Of a stretch of 54,116 nucleotides of DNA, positions 43,725 to 52,616 are shown in pieces. The notes beneath the pieces are model-generated. The model worked only from the letters and a program-made list of their open reading frames with translations. It was not told the origin of the DNA and searched no databases. The position numbers and the translations under genes are program-made. Every line of letters begins with the position of its first letter. The first letter of the stretch is position 1. The stretch is from Bacteroidales bacterium (GTDB lineage Bacteria > Bacteroidota > Bacteroidia > Bacteroidales > UBA10428). The stretch lies in contig JAFGPB010000069.1 of the NCBI GenBank assembly GCA_016926205.1, forward strand, positions 1 to 54,116, read 5' to 3'.

Positions 43725-46271
43725 TTGGTTTCAATCAATATAAAAAGAACATACCTGACAATTTCTTTTACCAAAAAAAGCAGGCACCGCTTTTTGCATT
43801 TATTGATAAAAGTCTGCAGCTGCTGCTTACTCCTGATCATATGCTGCAGCTTTCAGGTCAGTGCACAGCGGACAGTTGTAAGCGGAAGGGTAACCGATGC
43901 TGACACAGAAAAGCCCGTACCTTTTGTGAATATTGGTTTTATGCACAGCCTTGTCGGAACCATCAGTGAAATGGACGGCACCTTTTATCTTTCAGTTCCA
44001 TCATCCGCCAGGATTACGGATACACTCATTTTCTCAAGCATCGGTTATGAGGTAGAACGATTTTTTATCTTGAAGGGAGCCGAACAGGAATTTGAGGTTC
44101 AGCTAATCCCTACAAGCGTTATGCTTGAGGAGGTGATCATTACCCCCGGAGAAAACCCGGCTTTCAGGATCCTCGACAGGATTATCGGCCGGAAAAAACT
44201 GAACAATCCCGACCGGCTGGGATCATACCAGTATAACGCATATACTAAGCTTCGTCTGGACATGAACAATATTGACCAGAAATTCAAGGATCAGCGGTTC
44301 CTCAGGGATTTTGGATTTATATTCGATTATATGGATTCATCTGAAGTGTTTAACAAGAATTATCTGCCCGTGCTTATTTCCGAAAGTACTTCCCGGTTTT
44401 ATTATTCCAAAAATCCTCCGGTGCAGAAAGAAATCATTGATGCTTTCAGGGTGAGCGGTATCGAGAACAATACCGTATCTCAGTTTTCGGGTAAAATGTA
44501 CCAGAAGCTTAACATTTACGAAAATTTCATCACTTTTTTCGATCCGGGTTTTGTGAGTCCCATAGCTGATTTTGGCCGCCTGTATTACAAGTATTTCCTG
44601 GAAGACAGCTCTTTTATAGAGAACAGCTGGTGCTATAAAATATCTTTCAAGCCCAGAAGAAAACAGGAAAGGACCTTCTACGGTTATTTCTGGGTGGCAG
44701 ACACATCCTATGCCATCAAGCAGTTTCAACTGAGGGTTTCAGCGGATGTTAACCTGAACCTTGTCAAGGATATGATTGCGATCAACGAATACAAAAAAGT
44801 CTGTGATTCCATATGGTTTCTTTCCAGTGAAGATCTGACCATTGATTTCAATATTGCAGAAAAAAGCTACGGATTTTTTGGAAGAAAGACCGCGGTGTAT
44901 GATCAGATCCGGATCAACAAACCTTTGCCGGACAGCATATTGAAGATCAATACAGATACTTATGTCCGGGAAGACAACCTGTTCCGGCGTGAGGAATTCT
45001 GGTTGCAGAACCGGAAGGATACGCTGACGGATGAAGACCGGCAGGTATATGCCATGGTGGATTCAATAAAGGCCGTTCCGGCTTACAGAACACTTTATGG
45101 CTTAGGCAACATGCTTGCCAGCCGCTACCTTGTGCTCGGTCCGGTCGAGTTTGGTCCCTATTACACGCTGATCAGCAGCAACCGTGTCGAGGGTACGCGT
45201 GTAAGGCTGGGGGGGCGGACCAGCAATGCGTTCAGCACTAAGATCATGCTGGGCGGGCATGCAGCCTACGGTTTTCGGGATGGAAAGATCAAATACGGGC
45301 TGTATTTCAATTGTATGTTCAATACAAATCCAAGATTCACCGCAGGCGCTTCCTATGACCATGACATCAGACAACTGGGCAAAAGCGAGAATGCATTTCT
45401 GGATGACAATTTCATGACTTCTTTGCTGCGGAGGCGTCCGAATTACAAACTCTCAATGGTCGAGCAATATAAAATATTCCTTGAACGTGAATGGATTCAG
45501 GGATTTTCAAATACCGTGGGTTTCAGATATCAGACCATCTTTTCGACTGTACATGTTCCTTTTCTAATCGTTAATTCCGGGATCGATTCAATGGTTCAGG
45601 AAAGTCTCAGCGCTGCCGAGATAACGCTCAGCACACATTTTGCGTACCGGGAAAAATTCCTGCTTGGTAAATTTGAACGTGTCAGTCTGGGATCAAAATA
45701 TCCGGCCCTTGACCTGGATCTGACTTACGGACTTAAAGGATTGTTGAAAAGCTCCCGTGAATATTTTAAAATTCAGCTCCAAATCTCGGATAAGATCGAG
45801 ATCAATCCCCTGGGATACTTTAAGTTCAGGTTAACTGCGGGGAAAATCTACGGTATGCTGCCATACCCTTTGCTGAAGCTGCATGAAGGCAACGAAACTT
45901 ATGCATATGATCCGATGGCATTCAATATGATGAATTATTATGAGTTTGTCAGTGATGAATATATCAACTTTTTTGCCGAGCAGCATTTTCAGGGATTCTT
46001 CCTGAACCGCATACCGTTGATCCGAAAGCTGCATCTCCGGGAGGTGGCAGGGTGCAACATACTGGCCGGCAGACTTGATAACGGACACAGAGAGGTTATG
46101 GAATTCCCGGATGGTTTATACGGTCTGGACAAACCTTATTTTGAGGCAAATGCCGGCATTGAAAACATATTCAAGTTTGTCCGTGTCGACGCTTTGTGGA
46201 GGTTTTCCTATCTGGATCACCGGGATGTGCGGCGGTTCGGGATACGTGTTGCCATGCAGTTCACATTCTAG
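43725..46271 (+). CDS. DUF5686 outer-membrane protein with carboxypeptidase-regulatory-like domain
   Basis: This protein of about 848 residues has a CarboxypepD_reg-like domain (TVVSGRVTDADTEKPVPFV) after the signal peptide and a long DUF5686 region (ENPAFRILDRIIGRKKLNNP, YRTLYGLGNMLASRYLVLG). It ends with barrel strands (RFGIRVAMQFTF). No ATG is available at the N-terminus. The frame opens at a TTG at 43725, and a second TTG (the one starting LIKVCSCCLLLIICCSFQVS) gives a better-shaped signal peptide of about 22 residues. The start is therefore uncertain. The gap after the gene (46272-46576, about 300 bases) contains nothing I can assign. Confidence 0.85.
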   Translation: MVSINIKRTYLTISFTKKSRHRFLHLLIKVCSCCLLLIICCSFQVSAQRTVVSGRVTDADTEKPVPFVNIGFMHSLVGTISEMDGTFYLSVPSSARITDTLIFSSIGYEVERFFILKGAEQEFEVQLIPTSVMLEEVIITPGENPAFRILDRIIGRKKLNNPDRLGSYQYNAYTKLRLDMNNIDQKFKDQRFLRDFGFIFDYMDSSEVFNKNYLPVLISESTSRFYYSKNPPVQKEIIDAFRVSGIENNTVSQFSGKMYQKLNIYENFITFFDPGFVSPIADFGRLYYKYFLEDSSFIENSWCYKISFKPRRKQERTFYGYFWVADTSYAIKQFQLRVSADVNLNLVKDMIAINEYKKVCDSIWFLSSEDLTIDFNIAEKSYGFFGRKTAVYDQIRINKPLPDSILKINTDTYVREDNLFRREEFWLQNRKDTLTDEDRQVYAMVDSIKAVPAYRTLYGLGNMLASRYLVLGPVEFGPYYTLISSNRVEGTRVRLGGRTSNAFSTKIMLGGHAAYGFRDGKIKYGLYFNCMFNTNPRFTAGASYDHDIRQLGKSENAFLDDNFMTSLLRRRPNYKLSMVEQYKIFLEREWIQGFSNTVGFRYQTIFSTVHVPFLIVNSGIDSMVQESLSAAEITLSTHFAYREKFLLGKFERVSLGSKYPALDLDLTYGLKGLLKSSREYFKIQLQISDKIEINPLGYFKFRLTAGKIYGMLPYPLLKLHEGNETYAYDPMAFNMMNYYEFVSDEYINFFAEQHFQGFFLNRIPLIRKLHLREVAGCNILAGRLDNGHREVMEFPDGLYGLDKPYFEANAGIENIFKFVRVDALWRFSYLDHRDVRRFGIRVAMQFTF

Positions 46272-46576
46272 AGGTCAGATACAGATTTCTGCCACCATGC
46301 TTCTTACATACTGATCGCATCATCAGGGATCCATGACTGAATGATACATCCTGCCGGATGATATTTAAAGGAAAGCTTTTGCATGGTGTGTTTTTGTACG
46401 TGTGTTCATCAAATAAAGGGCAGCAACACTTGACATCAACCATGGAATGCATTAAATTGCATCTCATATTCTCAATACTCTCATCATTTCGCTTATCGTT
46501 GTACCAGGCATTATCGAAAGATTTTTCATTTAAATAGGAAACATTATTTATTAACCAAACGATTGGAGGAATGATT

Positions 46577-46855
46577 ATGGCTACTTATGTTTTTTCCGGA
46601 AAGTACACGGCTGATGCAATTAAGGGCATCAGTGCAAAAAGGACCGATGAAGCAAGAAAACTGATGAATCAGCTGGGGGGAGAGATCCTTTCCATGTATG
46701 CCCTGCTGGGAGAAATAGACGTACTGATCATTGCAGATCTTCCGGGGGGTGAACAGGCTGTCAGGGCTTCAGTCGCTCTCAGCAAGTCGACAGGGATAGG
46801 CTTCTCTACCTCACAGGCATTTCCCGTGGATGAGTTCGACAAGCTTATGAAATGA
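46577..46855 (+). CDS. GYD domain-containing protein
   Basis: This 92-residue protein is a GYD domain, a small ferredoxin-like alpha/beta fold of unknown role found in many bacteria (MATYVFSGKYTADAIKGIS, LGGEILSMYALLGEIDVLII). A GGAGG ribosome binding site at 46565-46569 lies 7 bases before the ATG at 46577 but only 1 base before the ATG at 46571, so the later one is chosen. The last 38 bases of the gene are the start of a 49-bp tandem duplication. Confidence 0.85.
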   Translation: MATYVFSGKYTADAIKGISAKRTDEARKLMNQLGGEILSMYALLGEIDVLIIADLPGGEQAVRASVALSKSTGIGFSTSQAFPVDEFDKLMK

Positions 46856-46915
46856 GTTTGATCAAACATTTCCCGTGGATGAGTTCGACAAGTTCATGAA
46901 ATGAGTTTAATCAAA
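46818..46915. repeat. 49-bp tandem duplication at the 3' end of the GYD gene
   Basis: Copy one at 46818-46866 covers the last codons, the stop and 11 bases beyond it. Copy two at 46867-46915 repeats it with three substitutions. The second copy would encode the same tail (FPVDEFDKFMK) but lies after the stop codon, so it is untranslated. This looks like a recent local slippage or unequal-crossover event. Confidence 0.85.
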
Positions 46916-46919
46916 TGAA

Positions 46920-46957
46920 ATGAGTCAGGGTTCAACAATGGGTCGCCCCTGACTCAT
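46920..46957 (-). terminator. Bidirectional hairpin between the GYD and ilvC genes
   Basis: ATGAGTCAGGG at 46920-46930 and CCCTGACTCAT at 46947-46957 form a perfect 11-bp stem with a 16-base loop. On the minus strand it is followed by TTTCATTTGATT, so it is best placed as the ilvC terminator, 8 bases after its stop. It may also end the GYD transcript. Confidence 0.65.
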
Positions 46958-46964
46958 GAGGCAG

Positions 46965-48014
46965 TTAATTTGTTTTCGGACGCAGGTTACGTACCTGCTG
47001 ACCTGCCTGCCACATTTCGGATTCACGCAATGCTTTCAGTTCAATTTCAAGCAGTTCCCGGTAGTTGGGCTTTCCGGTTGATTCGAGAACGCGTCTGGTT
47101 TCTGCGCCGGATTTGACCTTTTCATAAAGTTCGTCAAATACCGGTAGGGTTACTTTTTTAAATCTTGGTCTCCAGTCGAGAGCACCTCTTTGTGCTGTAG
47201 CACTGCAGTTGGAATACATCCAGTCCATGCCGTTTTCGTCAACCAGACGGATGAGGCTTTGTGTCAGCTCCTCGACGGTTTCGTTGAATGCTTCACTCGG
47301 ACTGTGACCGTTCTTGCGCAAAACTTCATACTGAGCATCCATGATGCCGGCCAGGGCTCCCATCAGAACGCCGCGTTCTCCCGTCAGGTCACTGTAAACT
47401 TCATTTTCAAACGTGGTCGGGAACAGATATCCGGAACCGATTGCAATTCCGATTGCGAGGGTACGTTCTGTGGCGCGACCGGTATGATCCTGAAAAACAG
47501 CATAGCTGGAATTGATGCCGGCACCGGCCAGGAAATTCCTTCTTACACTGGTCCCTGAACCTTTTGGTGCAACCAGTATGACATCAATATCAGCAGGAGG
47601 AACAACACCTGTCTGTTCTTTAAAGGTAATGGAAAATCCGTGTGAAAAATAAAGCGCATCACCAGAATTGAGACAGGATTTCAGTTGAGGCCATAAAGCC
47701 CGTTGCGCTGCGTCGGAGACAAGGTACTGGATAATGGTGCCCTTTTTTGCAGCTTCTTCTGCAGGGAAGAGGGTTTCACCCGGTTTCCATCCGTCCCTGA
47801 CAGCCTTGTCCCAGTCGGTTTTGAAATCCAATGATTGCCCGACAATAACATTTATGCCGTTTTCTTTCATGTTCAGGGCCTGTGCAGGTCCCTGGACACC
47901 ATATCCGATAACCGCAACAGTTTCATTCCTGAGAATTTCCTGTGCCTTTTTCAGCGGAAATTCTTCCCGTGTGACAACGTCCTCAACAACACCTCCAAAA
48001 TTGATTTTTGCCAT
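46965..48014 (-). CDS. ilvC: Ketol-acid reductoisomerase
   Basis: This 349-residue enzyme converts acetolactate or acetohydroxybutyrate to the dihydroxy acid, using NADPH and Mg. The nucleotide-binding motif VAVIGYGVQGPAQALNMKEN and the metal-binding helices around SDLTGERGVLMGALAGIMDA, with DENGMDWMYSNCSATAQRGA, are clear. It is the last gene of the ilvDBNC operon, 31 bases after ilvN, and is followed by the hairpin at 46920-46957. The order ilvD-ilvB-ilvN-ilvC gives three of the steps shared by Val and Ile synthesis in one transcript. Confidence 0.96.
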   Translation of the reverse strand: MAKINFGGVVEDVVTREEFPLKKAQEILRNETVAVIGYGVQGPAQALNMKENGINVIVGQSLDFKTDWDKAVRDGWKPGETLFPAEEAAKKGTIIQYLVSDAAQRALWPQLKSCLNSGDALYFSHGFSITFKEQTGVVPPADIDVILVAPKGSGTSVRRNFLAGAGINSSYAVFQDHTGRATERTLAIGIAIGSGYLFPTTFENEVYSDLTGERGVLMGALAGIMDAQYEVLRKNGHSPSEAFNETVEELTQSLIRLVDENGMDWMYSNCSATAQRGALDWRPRFKKVTLPVFDELYEKVKSGAETRRVLESTGKPNYRELLEIELKALRESEMWQAGQQVRNLRPKTN

Positions 48015-48045
48015 AATGAATTTTTTATATAGTTAATGATTATAC

Positions 48046-48618
48046 CTAATTGACGGAATCCTTAGCGGTTTCCTGCATATAACTCGTGAAAAGTTCACGG
48101 CTTGCCTTGGTGATGGCTATCCTTCCCGATCTTGTAAACTGGAGCAGACCATATTCGTTCAGTTCATCAAACAGTTCCTGTGTTTCTTCCTTATGTCCGG
48201 TCATCTCAATAACCGTAAATTCCTGAGTCACCTCCAGAATACGGGCATGGTGCTTTCTGATGGTCTCCTCTACCTTATTGCTCTCCATCAGTGCAGTTGT
48301 AGGCACCTTATAGAGTGCAATCTCCTGATGAACGATTTCTTCCTCCGTATGGTAAAAAGCTCTTAAGACCTCGACGAGCTTTTCGATCTGGTTCACCACC
48401 TTTTCAACCTTTTCAGGGATGTCATTTACCACGATGGTGAACTTGTGTATACCGGGTATCGCTGAGCCGGAGACGGTCAGGCTCTCAATGTTCATATGAC
48501 GTCTCGTAAAAATAATGGTAATGCGGTTCAGCAGACCGATATGATTTTCTGAAAATGCCGAAATGGTAAAGGTCTGCTTACCGTTTTTGTCTCCGTTGTT
48601 ATTTTTCATCTTTGCCAT
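48046..48618 (-). CDS. ilvN: Acetolactate synthase small (regulatory) subunit
   Basis: This 190-residue protein has an N-terminal ACT domain (FTISAFSENHIGLLNRITII, RHMNIESLTVSGS) that binds valine in this family and controls the large subunit. A C-terminal domain follows, including EIALYKVPTTALMESNKVEE. It starts 5 bases after ilvB on the same strand, so the subunits are co-translated. Feedback inhibition by valine is expected from the family. Confidence 0.93.
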   Translation of the reverse strand: MAKMKNNNGDKNGKQTFTISAFSENHIGLLNRITIIFTRRHMNIESLTVSGSAIPGIHKFTIVVNDIPEKVEKVVNQIEKLVEVLRAFYHTEEEIVHQEIALYKVPTTALMESNKVEETIRKHHARILEVTQEFTVIEMTGHKEETQELFDELNEYGLLQFTRSGRIAITKASRELFTSYMQETAKDSVN

Positions 48619-48623
48619 GGCTG

Positions 48624-50393
48624 TTACTTTTTTTGTTCTAAAATTACTTCAGATACGGATGCTCCGGTCGGTACCATCGGAAATACATTGTCTTCTTTTT
48701 CAATTGAAACTTCTAATAAGAAAGGCCCTTGAAAATCAAGCATTTCCTGAATGGCAGCAGCCAGCTGCGGACGTTCAACGACTTTTTTTCCGTTAATGCC
48801 GAAACCTTCAGCAACCTTAATGAAATCAGGATTCAGCAGGAATGTTTCCGAATACCTCTTCTGAAAGAACATTTGCTGCCATTGCCGCACCATTCCGAGG
48901 TATTTGTTGTTCAAAAGAACGATCTTGACTGCAGCCTGAGTCTGGTTTATTGTTCCCAGCTCCTGTATGGTCATCTGCAGTCCCCCGTCACCGACAAAAA
49001 GGATCACTTCCTTTCCGGGAGCGCCGATCTTGGCCCCGTGTGCTGCCGGAAGTCCGAAACCCATGGTGCCAAGTCCACCTGACGTGACAAAGCTGCGTTT
49101 GTTTTTGAATTTACAGTATCGCGATGCAAACATTTGGTTCTGACCGACGTCCGTTACGAAGATTGCATCACCGCCGGTTTTTTCATTTATGATGTGAATT
49201 ACCTCTCCTGCAGTGAGACCGGGTTTGACCGGGTGCAGGTCTTTTTGTATGACTTTTTCATACTCTATCTTGTCGACTTCTTTAAATTCCTGTAGCCAGG
49301 CTTCATGTGAACGTTTTTCGATAAGATTTGTCAGCAGTGGCAATGAATCCTTGACATCCCCATGAATCGGAACGTCTGCTTTCACAATCTTATTCAGTTC
49401 TGCCTTATCAATTTCAAGATGAATGATTTTAGCCTGTTTTGCATATCTTGACAGATCTCCCGTAACCCTGTCGTCGAAACGCATGCCAACAGCAATCATA
49501 AGATCACATTCGTTGGTTTTGATATTGGTGGAATAATTGCCGTGCATTCCCAGCATGCCCACATTGAGAGGATGATCTTTCGGCAGGGCACATGCACCCA
49601 GTATGGTCCAGGCGGTCGGGATACCCGATTTTTCCACAAACGCTCTGAACTCATCTTCGGCATCACCGAGAATAATCCCCTGACCTGCCAGGATATAGGG
49701 TTTTTTTGCTTTATTGATCAGGTCAGCGGCTGCGTATATGTTGCCCATCTCAATCTTTGGTTTGGGTAAATAGCTTCTGAGAATGTGGCATCTGCTGTAT
49801 TTAAAATCAAGTTCACCAAACTGAGCATTTTTGGCAATATCGATCACTACGGGACCAGGTCTTCCCGATCTGGCAATAAAGAATGCCTGGGCCATGATCT
49901 CAGGGATCTCTTCAGCCCGTGTGATCAGGTAGTTCCATTTTGTCACGGGCATGGTAATGCCGATGACGTCAGTTTCCTGAAATGCATCTGTCCCCAGCAG
50001 TGGCGCACCTACCTGTCCCGTTATGCATACTATGGGTGTGGAATCCAACATTGCGTTTGCAATTCCTGTGATCAGGTTGGTGGCACCGGGACCCGATGTT
50101 GCCATGCAGACTCCAACCTTACCGGTCACTTTTGCATATCCCTGTGCTGCATGTGCAGCACCCTGCTCACAGCGTGTGAGGATGTGCCGAAGTTTGTCGG
50201 TATAATTCATCAGGGCATCGTAAATGGGCATGATGGCACCACCAGGATACCCGAAGATGGTATCAACTTCTTCATGAATAAGAGACAGCATCATTGCTTC
50301 CGATCCGGTTATCCGGATTGTTTTTGAAGTTTCTGAGGACGTTGCCGTATGTTCTTTAATGTCTTTCATAGTTTTTATATCTTTTGTTTCCAT
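48624..50393 (-). CDS. ilvB: Acetolactate synthase large (catalytic) subunit
   Basis: This 589-residue ThDP enzyme condenses pyruvate with pyruvate or 2-oxobutyrate. It has the N-terminal catalytic Glu region TIFGYPGGAIMPIYDAL and RCEQGAAHAAQGYAKVTGKV. The central FAD-binding-like domain is present, and the C-terminal ThDP motif is VGDGGLQMTIQELGTINQTQ, ending in a VLLNN stretch. Its first 25 residues form a Lys/Thr-rich extension before ITGSEAMMLSLIHEE. It lies 38 bases after ilvD and 5 bases before ilvN. Confidence 0.95.
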   Translation of the reverse strand: METKDIKTMKDIKEHTATSSETSKTIRITGSEAMMLSLIHEEVDTIFGYPGGAIMPIYDALMNYTDKLRHILTRCEQGAAHAAQGYAKVTGKVGVCMATSGPGATNLITGIANAMLDSTPIVCITGQVGAPLLGTDAFQETDVIGITMPVTKWNYLITRAEEIPEIMAQAFFIARSGRPGPVVIDIAKNAQFGELDFKYSRCHILRSYLPKPKIEMGNIYAAADLINKAKKPYILAGQGIILGDAEDEFRAFVEKSGIPTAWTILGACALPKDHPLNVGMLGMHGNYSTNIKTNECDLMIAVGMRFDDRVTGDLSRYAKQAKIIHLEIDKAELNKIVKADVPIHGDVKDSLPLLTNLIEKRSHEAWLQEFKEVDKIEYEKVIQKDLHPVKPGLTAGEVIHIINEKTGGDAIFVTDVGQNQMFASRYCKFKNKRSFVTSGGLGTMGFGLPAAHGAKIGAPGKEVILFVGDGGLQMTIQELGTINQTQAAVKIVLLNNKYLGMVRQWQQMFFQKRYSETFLLNPDFIKVAEGFGINGKKVVERPQLAAAIQEMLDFQGPFLLEVSIEKEDNVFPMVPTGASVSEVILEQKK

Positions 50394-50431
50394 CGGTTAA
50401 ACCTTTCATAATGTTCTCATGAGTAACAGGA

Positions 50432-52270
50432 TCAGGGTATTTGTCCGATTGCCCTTACAGCACCTGTATCCGCTGATGTGACCATACTGGCATATACCTT
50501 AAGTGCTTGAGAGATCTTCCTGTCGCGTTTGACAGGTGTAAAGGCCTTGATTCCCCTTTTTTGTTCTTCCTGTTTTCGTTTTTCAAGCTCCCCTGCAGGG
50601 AGCACCACATTGACGGTTCTTGCAGGTATATCAATTTCAATTGTATCACCATCATGTATCAAACCGATTTCTCCGCATGAGGCTGCCTCAGGTGAGACAT
50701 GTCCGATTGACAGTCCGGAAGTCCCTCCTGAAAACCTCCCGTCCGTCAGCAGCGCACATTCCTTACCCAGTCCTTTTGACTTTAAATATGAGGTTGGATA
50801 AAGCATCTCCTGCATACCTGGTCCGCCCTTTGGTCCTTCATACCGGATCACGACAACATTACCTGCCTGGACGGTCCCGTTGAGTATGCCCTCGCATGAG
50901 TCTTCCTGCGATTCAAAAACCTTTGCAGTGCCTCTAAACTTCAAAATGGATGGATCGACGCCGGCAGTCTTTACCACACAGCCATTTCGTGCAATGTTGC
51001 CGTACAACACAGCTAGACCACCATCTTTGAAATATGCATTCGGAACGCTACGGATGCAACCCGATTTGCGGTCCGTGTCCAGCTCTTTGAATTCCATACC
51101 CTGACTCCCCAGCTCCAGATTCTTAATACCTGCCGGAGCACTTAAATATAAATTTCTGGCTTCTTCAGTACATGTTTTTCCTGAAATGTCATATTCATCG
51201 ATAGCTTCACCCAGTGTCAGCAGATCGGCACGTTTTACGGAAATGTCTATCAAATGGCCCTTTTCAAGTTCTCCCATGATGGAAAGAATTCCCCCCGCGC
51301 GGTTGACATCCTCAACATGATAATGTGAACTGGGTGCCACTTTGCATAAAACAGGGATTTTCCGCGACAGACTGTCGATGTCTTTCATCGTAAAAGCAAC
51401 TTCCGCCTCATGTGCTATGGCAAGCAGATGAAGAACGGTGTTGGTGGATCCTCCCATTGCAATATCCAGTGACATGGCATTGAGAAATGCTTCGCGTGTT
51501 GCTATGGATCTGGGCAGTACCGTGACATCACCTTCTTCGTAATATTTCCTGGTATTGGTGACTATTTGTCCGGCCGCCTTTTCAAACAGTTTTTTCCGGT
51601 TCTTATGGGTTGCCACAACGGTGCCGTTACCCGGAAGAGCAAGACCAAGCGCTTCATTCAGGCAGTTCATGGAATTCGCTGTGAACATTCCCGAACAGGA
51701 TCCGCAGGTGGGACAGGCCATCAGTTCAACGGCTGCAAGATCATCATCAGAGATGCTGTCATCAGCTGCCATGACCATGGCATCGATCAGGTCATATTTC
51801 CTGTTGCCCACAACACCAGCTTCCATGGGGCCACCGGAAACGAATATTGCGGGGATGTTCAGCCGCATTGCCGCCATCAGCATACCCGGTGTGATCTTGT
51901 CACAGTTGCTGATACAGATCATGGCGTCGACTTTATGTGCATTGCACATGTATTCAACGGAATCGGCGATGAGGTCACGGGAGGGAAGGGAGTACAACAT
52001 GCCATCATGACCCATGGCAATACCGTCATCAATGGCGATGGTATTGAATTCTGGTGCATAGCAGCCTTCTTTCTCAATCATAGCTTTGATCTCCTGTCCG
52101 ATGTTGTGCAGATGAGTATGTCCGGGTACAAACTGGGTAAAGGAATTTACAACTGCGATGATGGGTTTTCCAAAATGGTCTTCGCGCATTCCCGTGGCAC
52201 GCCATAGGCTTCTTGCTCCGGCCATTCTGCGGCCTTCTGTAGTTTCTGAACTCCTGAGCTTTATTTTCAT
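50432..52270 (-). CDS. ilvD: Dihydroxy-acid dehydratase
   Basis: This 612-residue Fe-S enzyme dehydrates dihydroxy acids to the keto acid precursors of Val, Leu and Ile. Cluster cysteines are in [20 protein letters not shown] and [20 protein letters not shown]. The substrate-binding C-terminal part includes [20 protein letters not shown]. The open frame runs back to 52330, through the attenuator terminator. The ATG at 52270 ([20 protein letters not shown]) fits the family start; the ATG at 52285 is possible. It is the first structural gene after the leader peptide and terminator at 52302-52435, so its expression should depend on branched-chain amino acid supply. Confidence 0.95.
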   Translation of the reverse strand: MKIKLRSSETTEGRRMAGARSLWRATGMREDHFGKPIIAVVNSFTQFVPGHTHLHNIGQEIKAMIEKEGCYAPEFNTIAIDDGIAMGHDGMLYSLPSRDLIADSVEYMCNAHKVDAMICISNCDKITPGMLMAAMRLNIPAIFVSGGPMEAGVVGNRKYDLIDAMVMAADDSISDDDLAAVELMACPTCGSCSGMFTANSMNCLNEALGLALPGNGTVVATHKNRKKLFEKAAGQIVTNTRKYYEEGDVTVLPRSIATREAFLNAMSLDIAMGGSTNTVLHLLAIAHEAEVAFTMKDIDSLSRKIPVLCKVAPSSHYHVEDVNRAGGILSIMGELEKGHLIDISVKRADLLTLGEAIDEYDISGKTCTEEARNLYLSAPAGIKNLELGSQGMEFKELDTDRKSGCIRSVPNAYFKDGGLAVLYGNIARNGCVVKTAGVDPSILKFRGTAKVFESQEDSCEGILNGTVQAGNVVVIRYEGPKGGPGMQEMLYPTSYLKSKGLGKECALLTDGRFSGGTSGLSIGHVSPEAASCGEIGLIHDGDTIEIDIPARTVNVVLPAGELEKRKQEEQKRGIKAFTPVKRDRKISQALKVYASMVTSADTGAVRAIGQIP

Positions 52271-52301
52271 TTGATTCCGGTTCATGTTAGTTCCGATATT
52301 T

Positions 52302-52339
52302 AAAATCAAAAAAGCCATTCTGTTTTGCAAGAATGGCCT
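52302..52339 (-). terminator. ilv leader terminator hairpin (attenuator)
   Basis: On the minus strand, AGGCCATTCT (52339 to 52330) pairs with AGAATGGCTT (52321 to 52312). One G-U pair is included, and the loop is 8 bases. TTTTTTGATTTT follows (52313 to 52302). It lies 31 bases after the leader peptide stop and 32 bases before the ilvD ATG. Confidence 0.85.
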
Positions 52340-52373
52340 ATATATTCTAATTCAAATCGCATACCATTCTTAC
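52327..52373 (-). promoter_or_regulatory. ilv antiterminator pairing segments
   Basis: On the minus strand, GTAAGAATGG (52373 to 52364), which overlaps the leader stop codon, is complementary to CCATTCTTGC (52336 to 52327), with one G-U pair. The second segment includes most of the 5' arm of the terminator stem, so the two structures are mutually exclusive. A ribosome stopped at the leader stop codon would cover the first segment and favour the terminator. Confidence 0.75.
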
Positions 52374-52435
52374 CCCGGGGCAAAAAGCACCACGACCAGG
52401 ATAAGCACGTTCACGATAATTATGATATTTCTCAT
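52370..52435 (-). CDS. ilv leader peptide, branched-chain-amino-acid rich
   Basis: A 21-codon open frame starts at the ATG at 52435 with MRNIIIIVNVLILVVVLF and has a TAA at 52370-52372. Thirteen of its residues are Ile (5), Val (5) or Leu (3), several in consecutive codons (four Ile in a row, then three Val in a row). It lies just before an antiterminator/terminator pair and the ilvDBNC genes. This is the classical layout of a translation-controlled attenuator, as known from ilv operons of enteric bacteria. The predicted transcript start is only about 7 bases before the ATG. Confidence 0.85.
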   Translation of the reverse strand: MRNIIIIVNVLILVVVLFAPG

Positions 52436-52449
52436 GTTTTAGTTTTGCA

Positions 52450-52478
52450 CAAATATAGATAAATAGTTGTAACAACAA
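52450..52478 (-). promoter_or_regulatory. Promoter of the ilv leader and operon
   Basis: Read on the minus strand, TATATTTG (52457 to 52450) matches the TAnnTTTG -7 consensus exactly, and TTG (52478 to 52476) lies 18 bases upstream as a -33 element. A transcript start near 52443 would leave about 7 A-rich bases before the leader ATG. Confidence 0.65.
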
Positions 52479-52616
52479 TCCTGTTTTAGGAAAAAATGTA
52501 GAATTTGTGCATTTTTTCATGTATTAATAATGTATTTCAGTCCGGGATGTTTGTTAAACAGGGAAATACTTTGACTGATCAGGTGGCGCTGACCGGCAAC
52601 ATATCGCCGACGGAGG

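Noticed and set aside
46261-46467. Minus-strand 68-codon frame after the DUF5686 gene
   Set aside because: It overlaps the end of a real gene, has no ribosome binding site or motif, and its composition is unlike coding sequence.
52270-52330. ilvD start as far upstream as 52330
   Set aside because: That start is a TTG inside the terminator hairpin, and the added residues are not conserved in the family.
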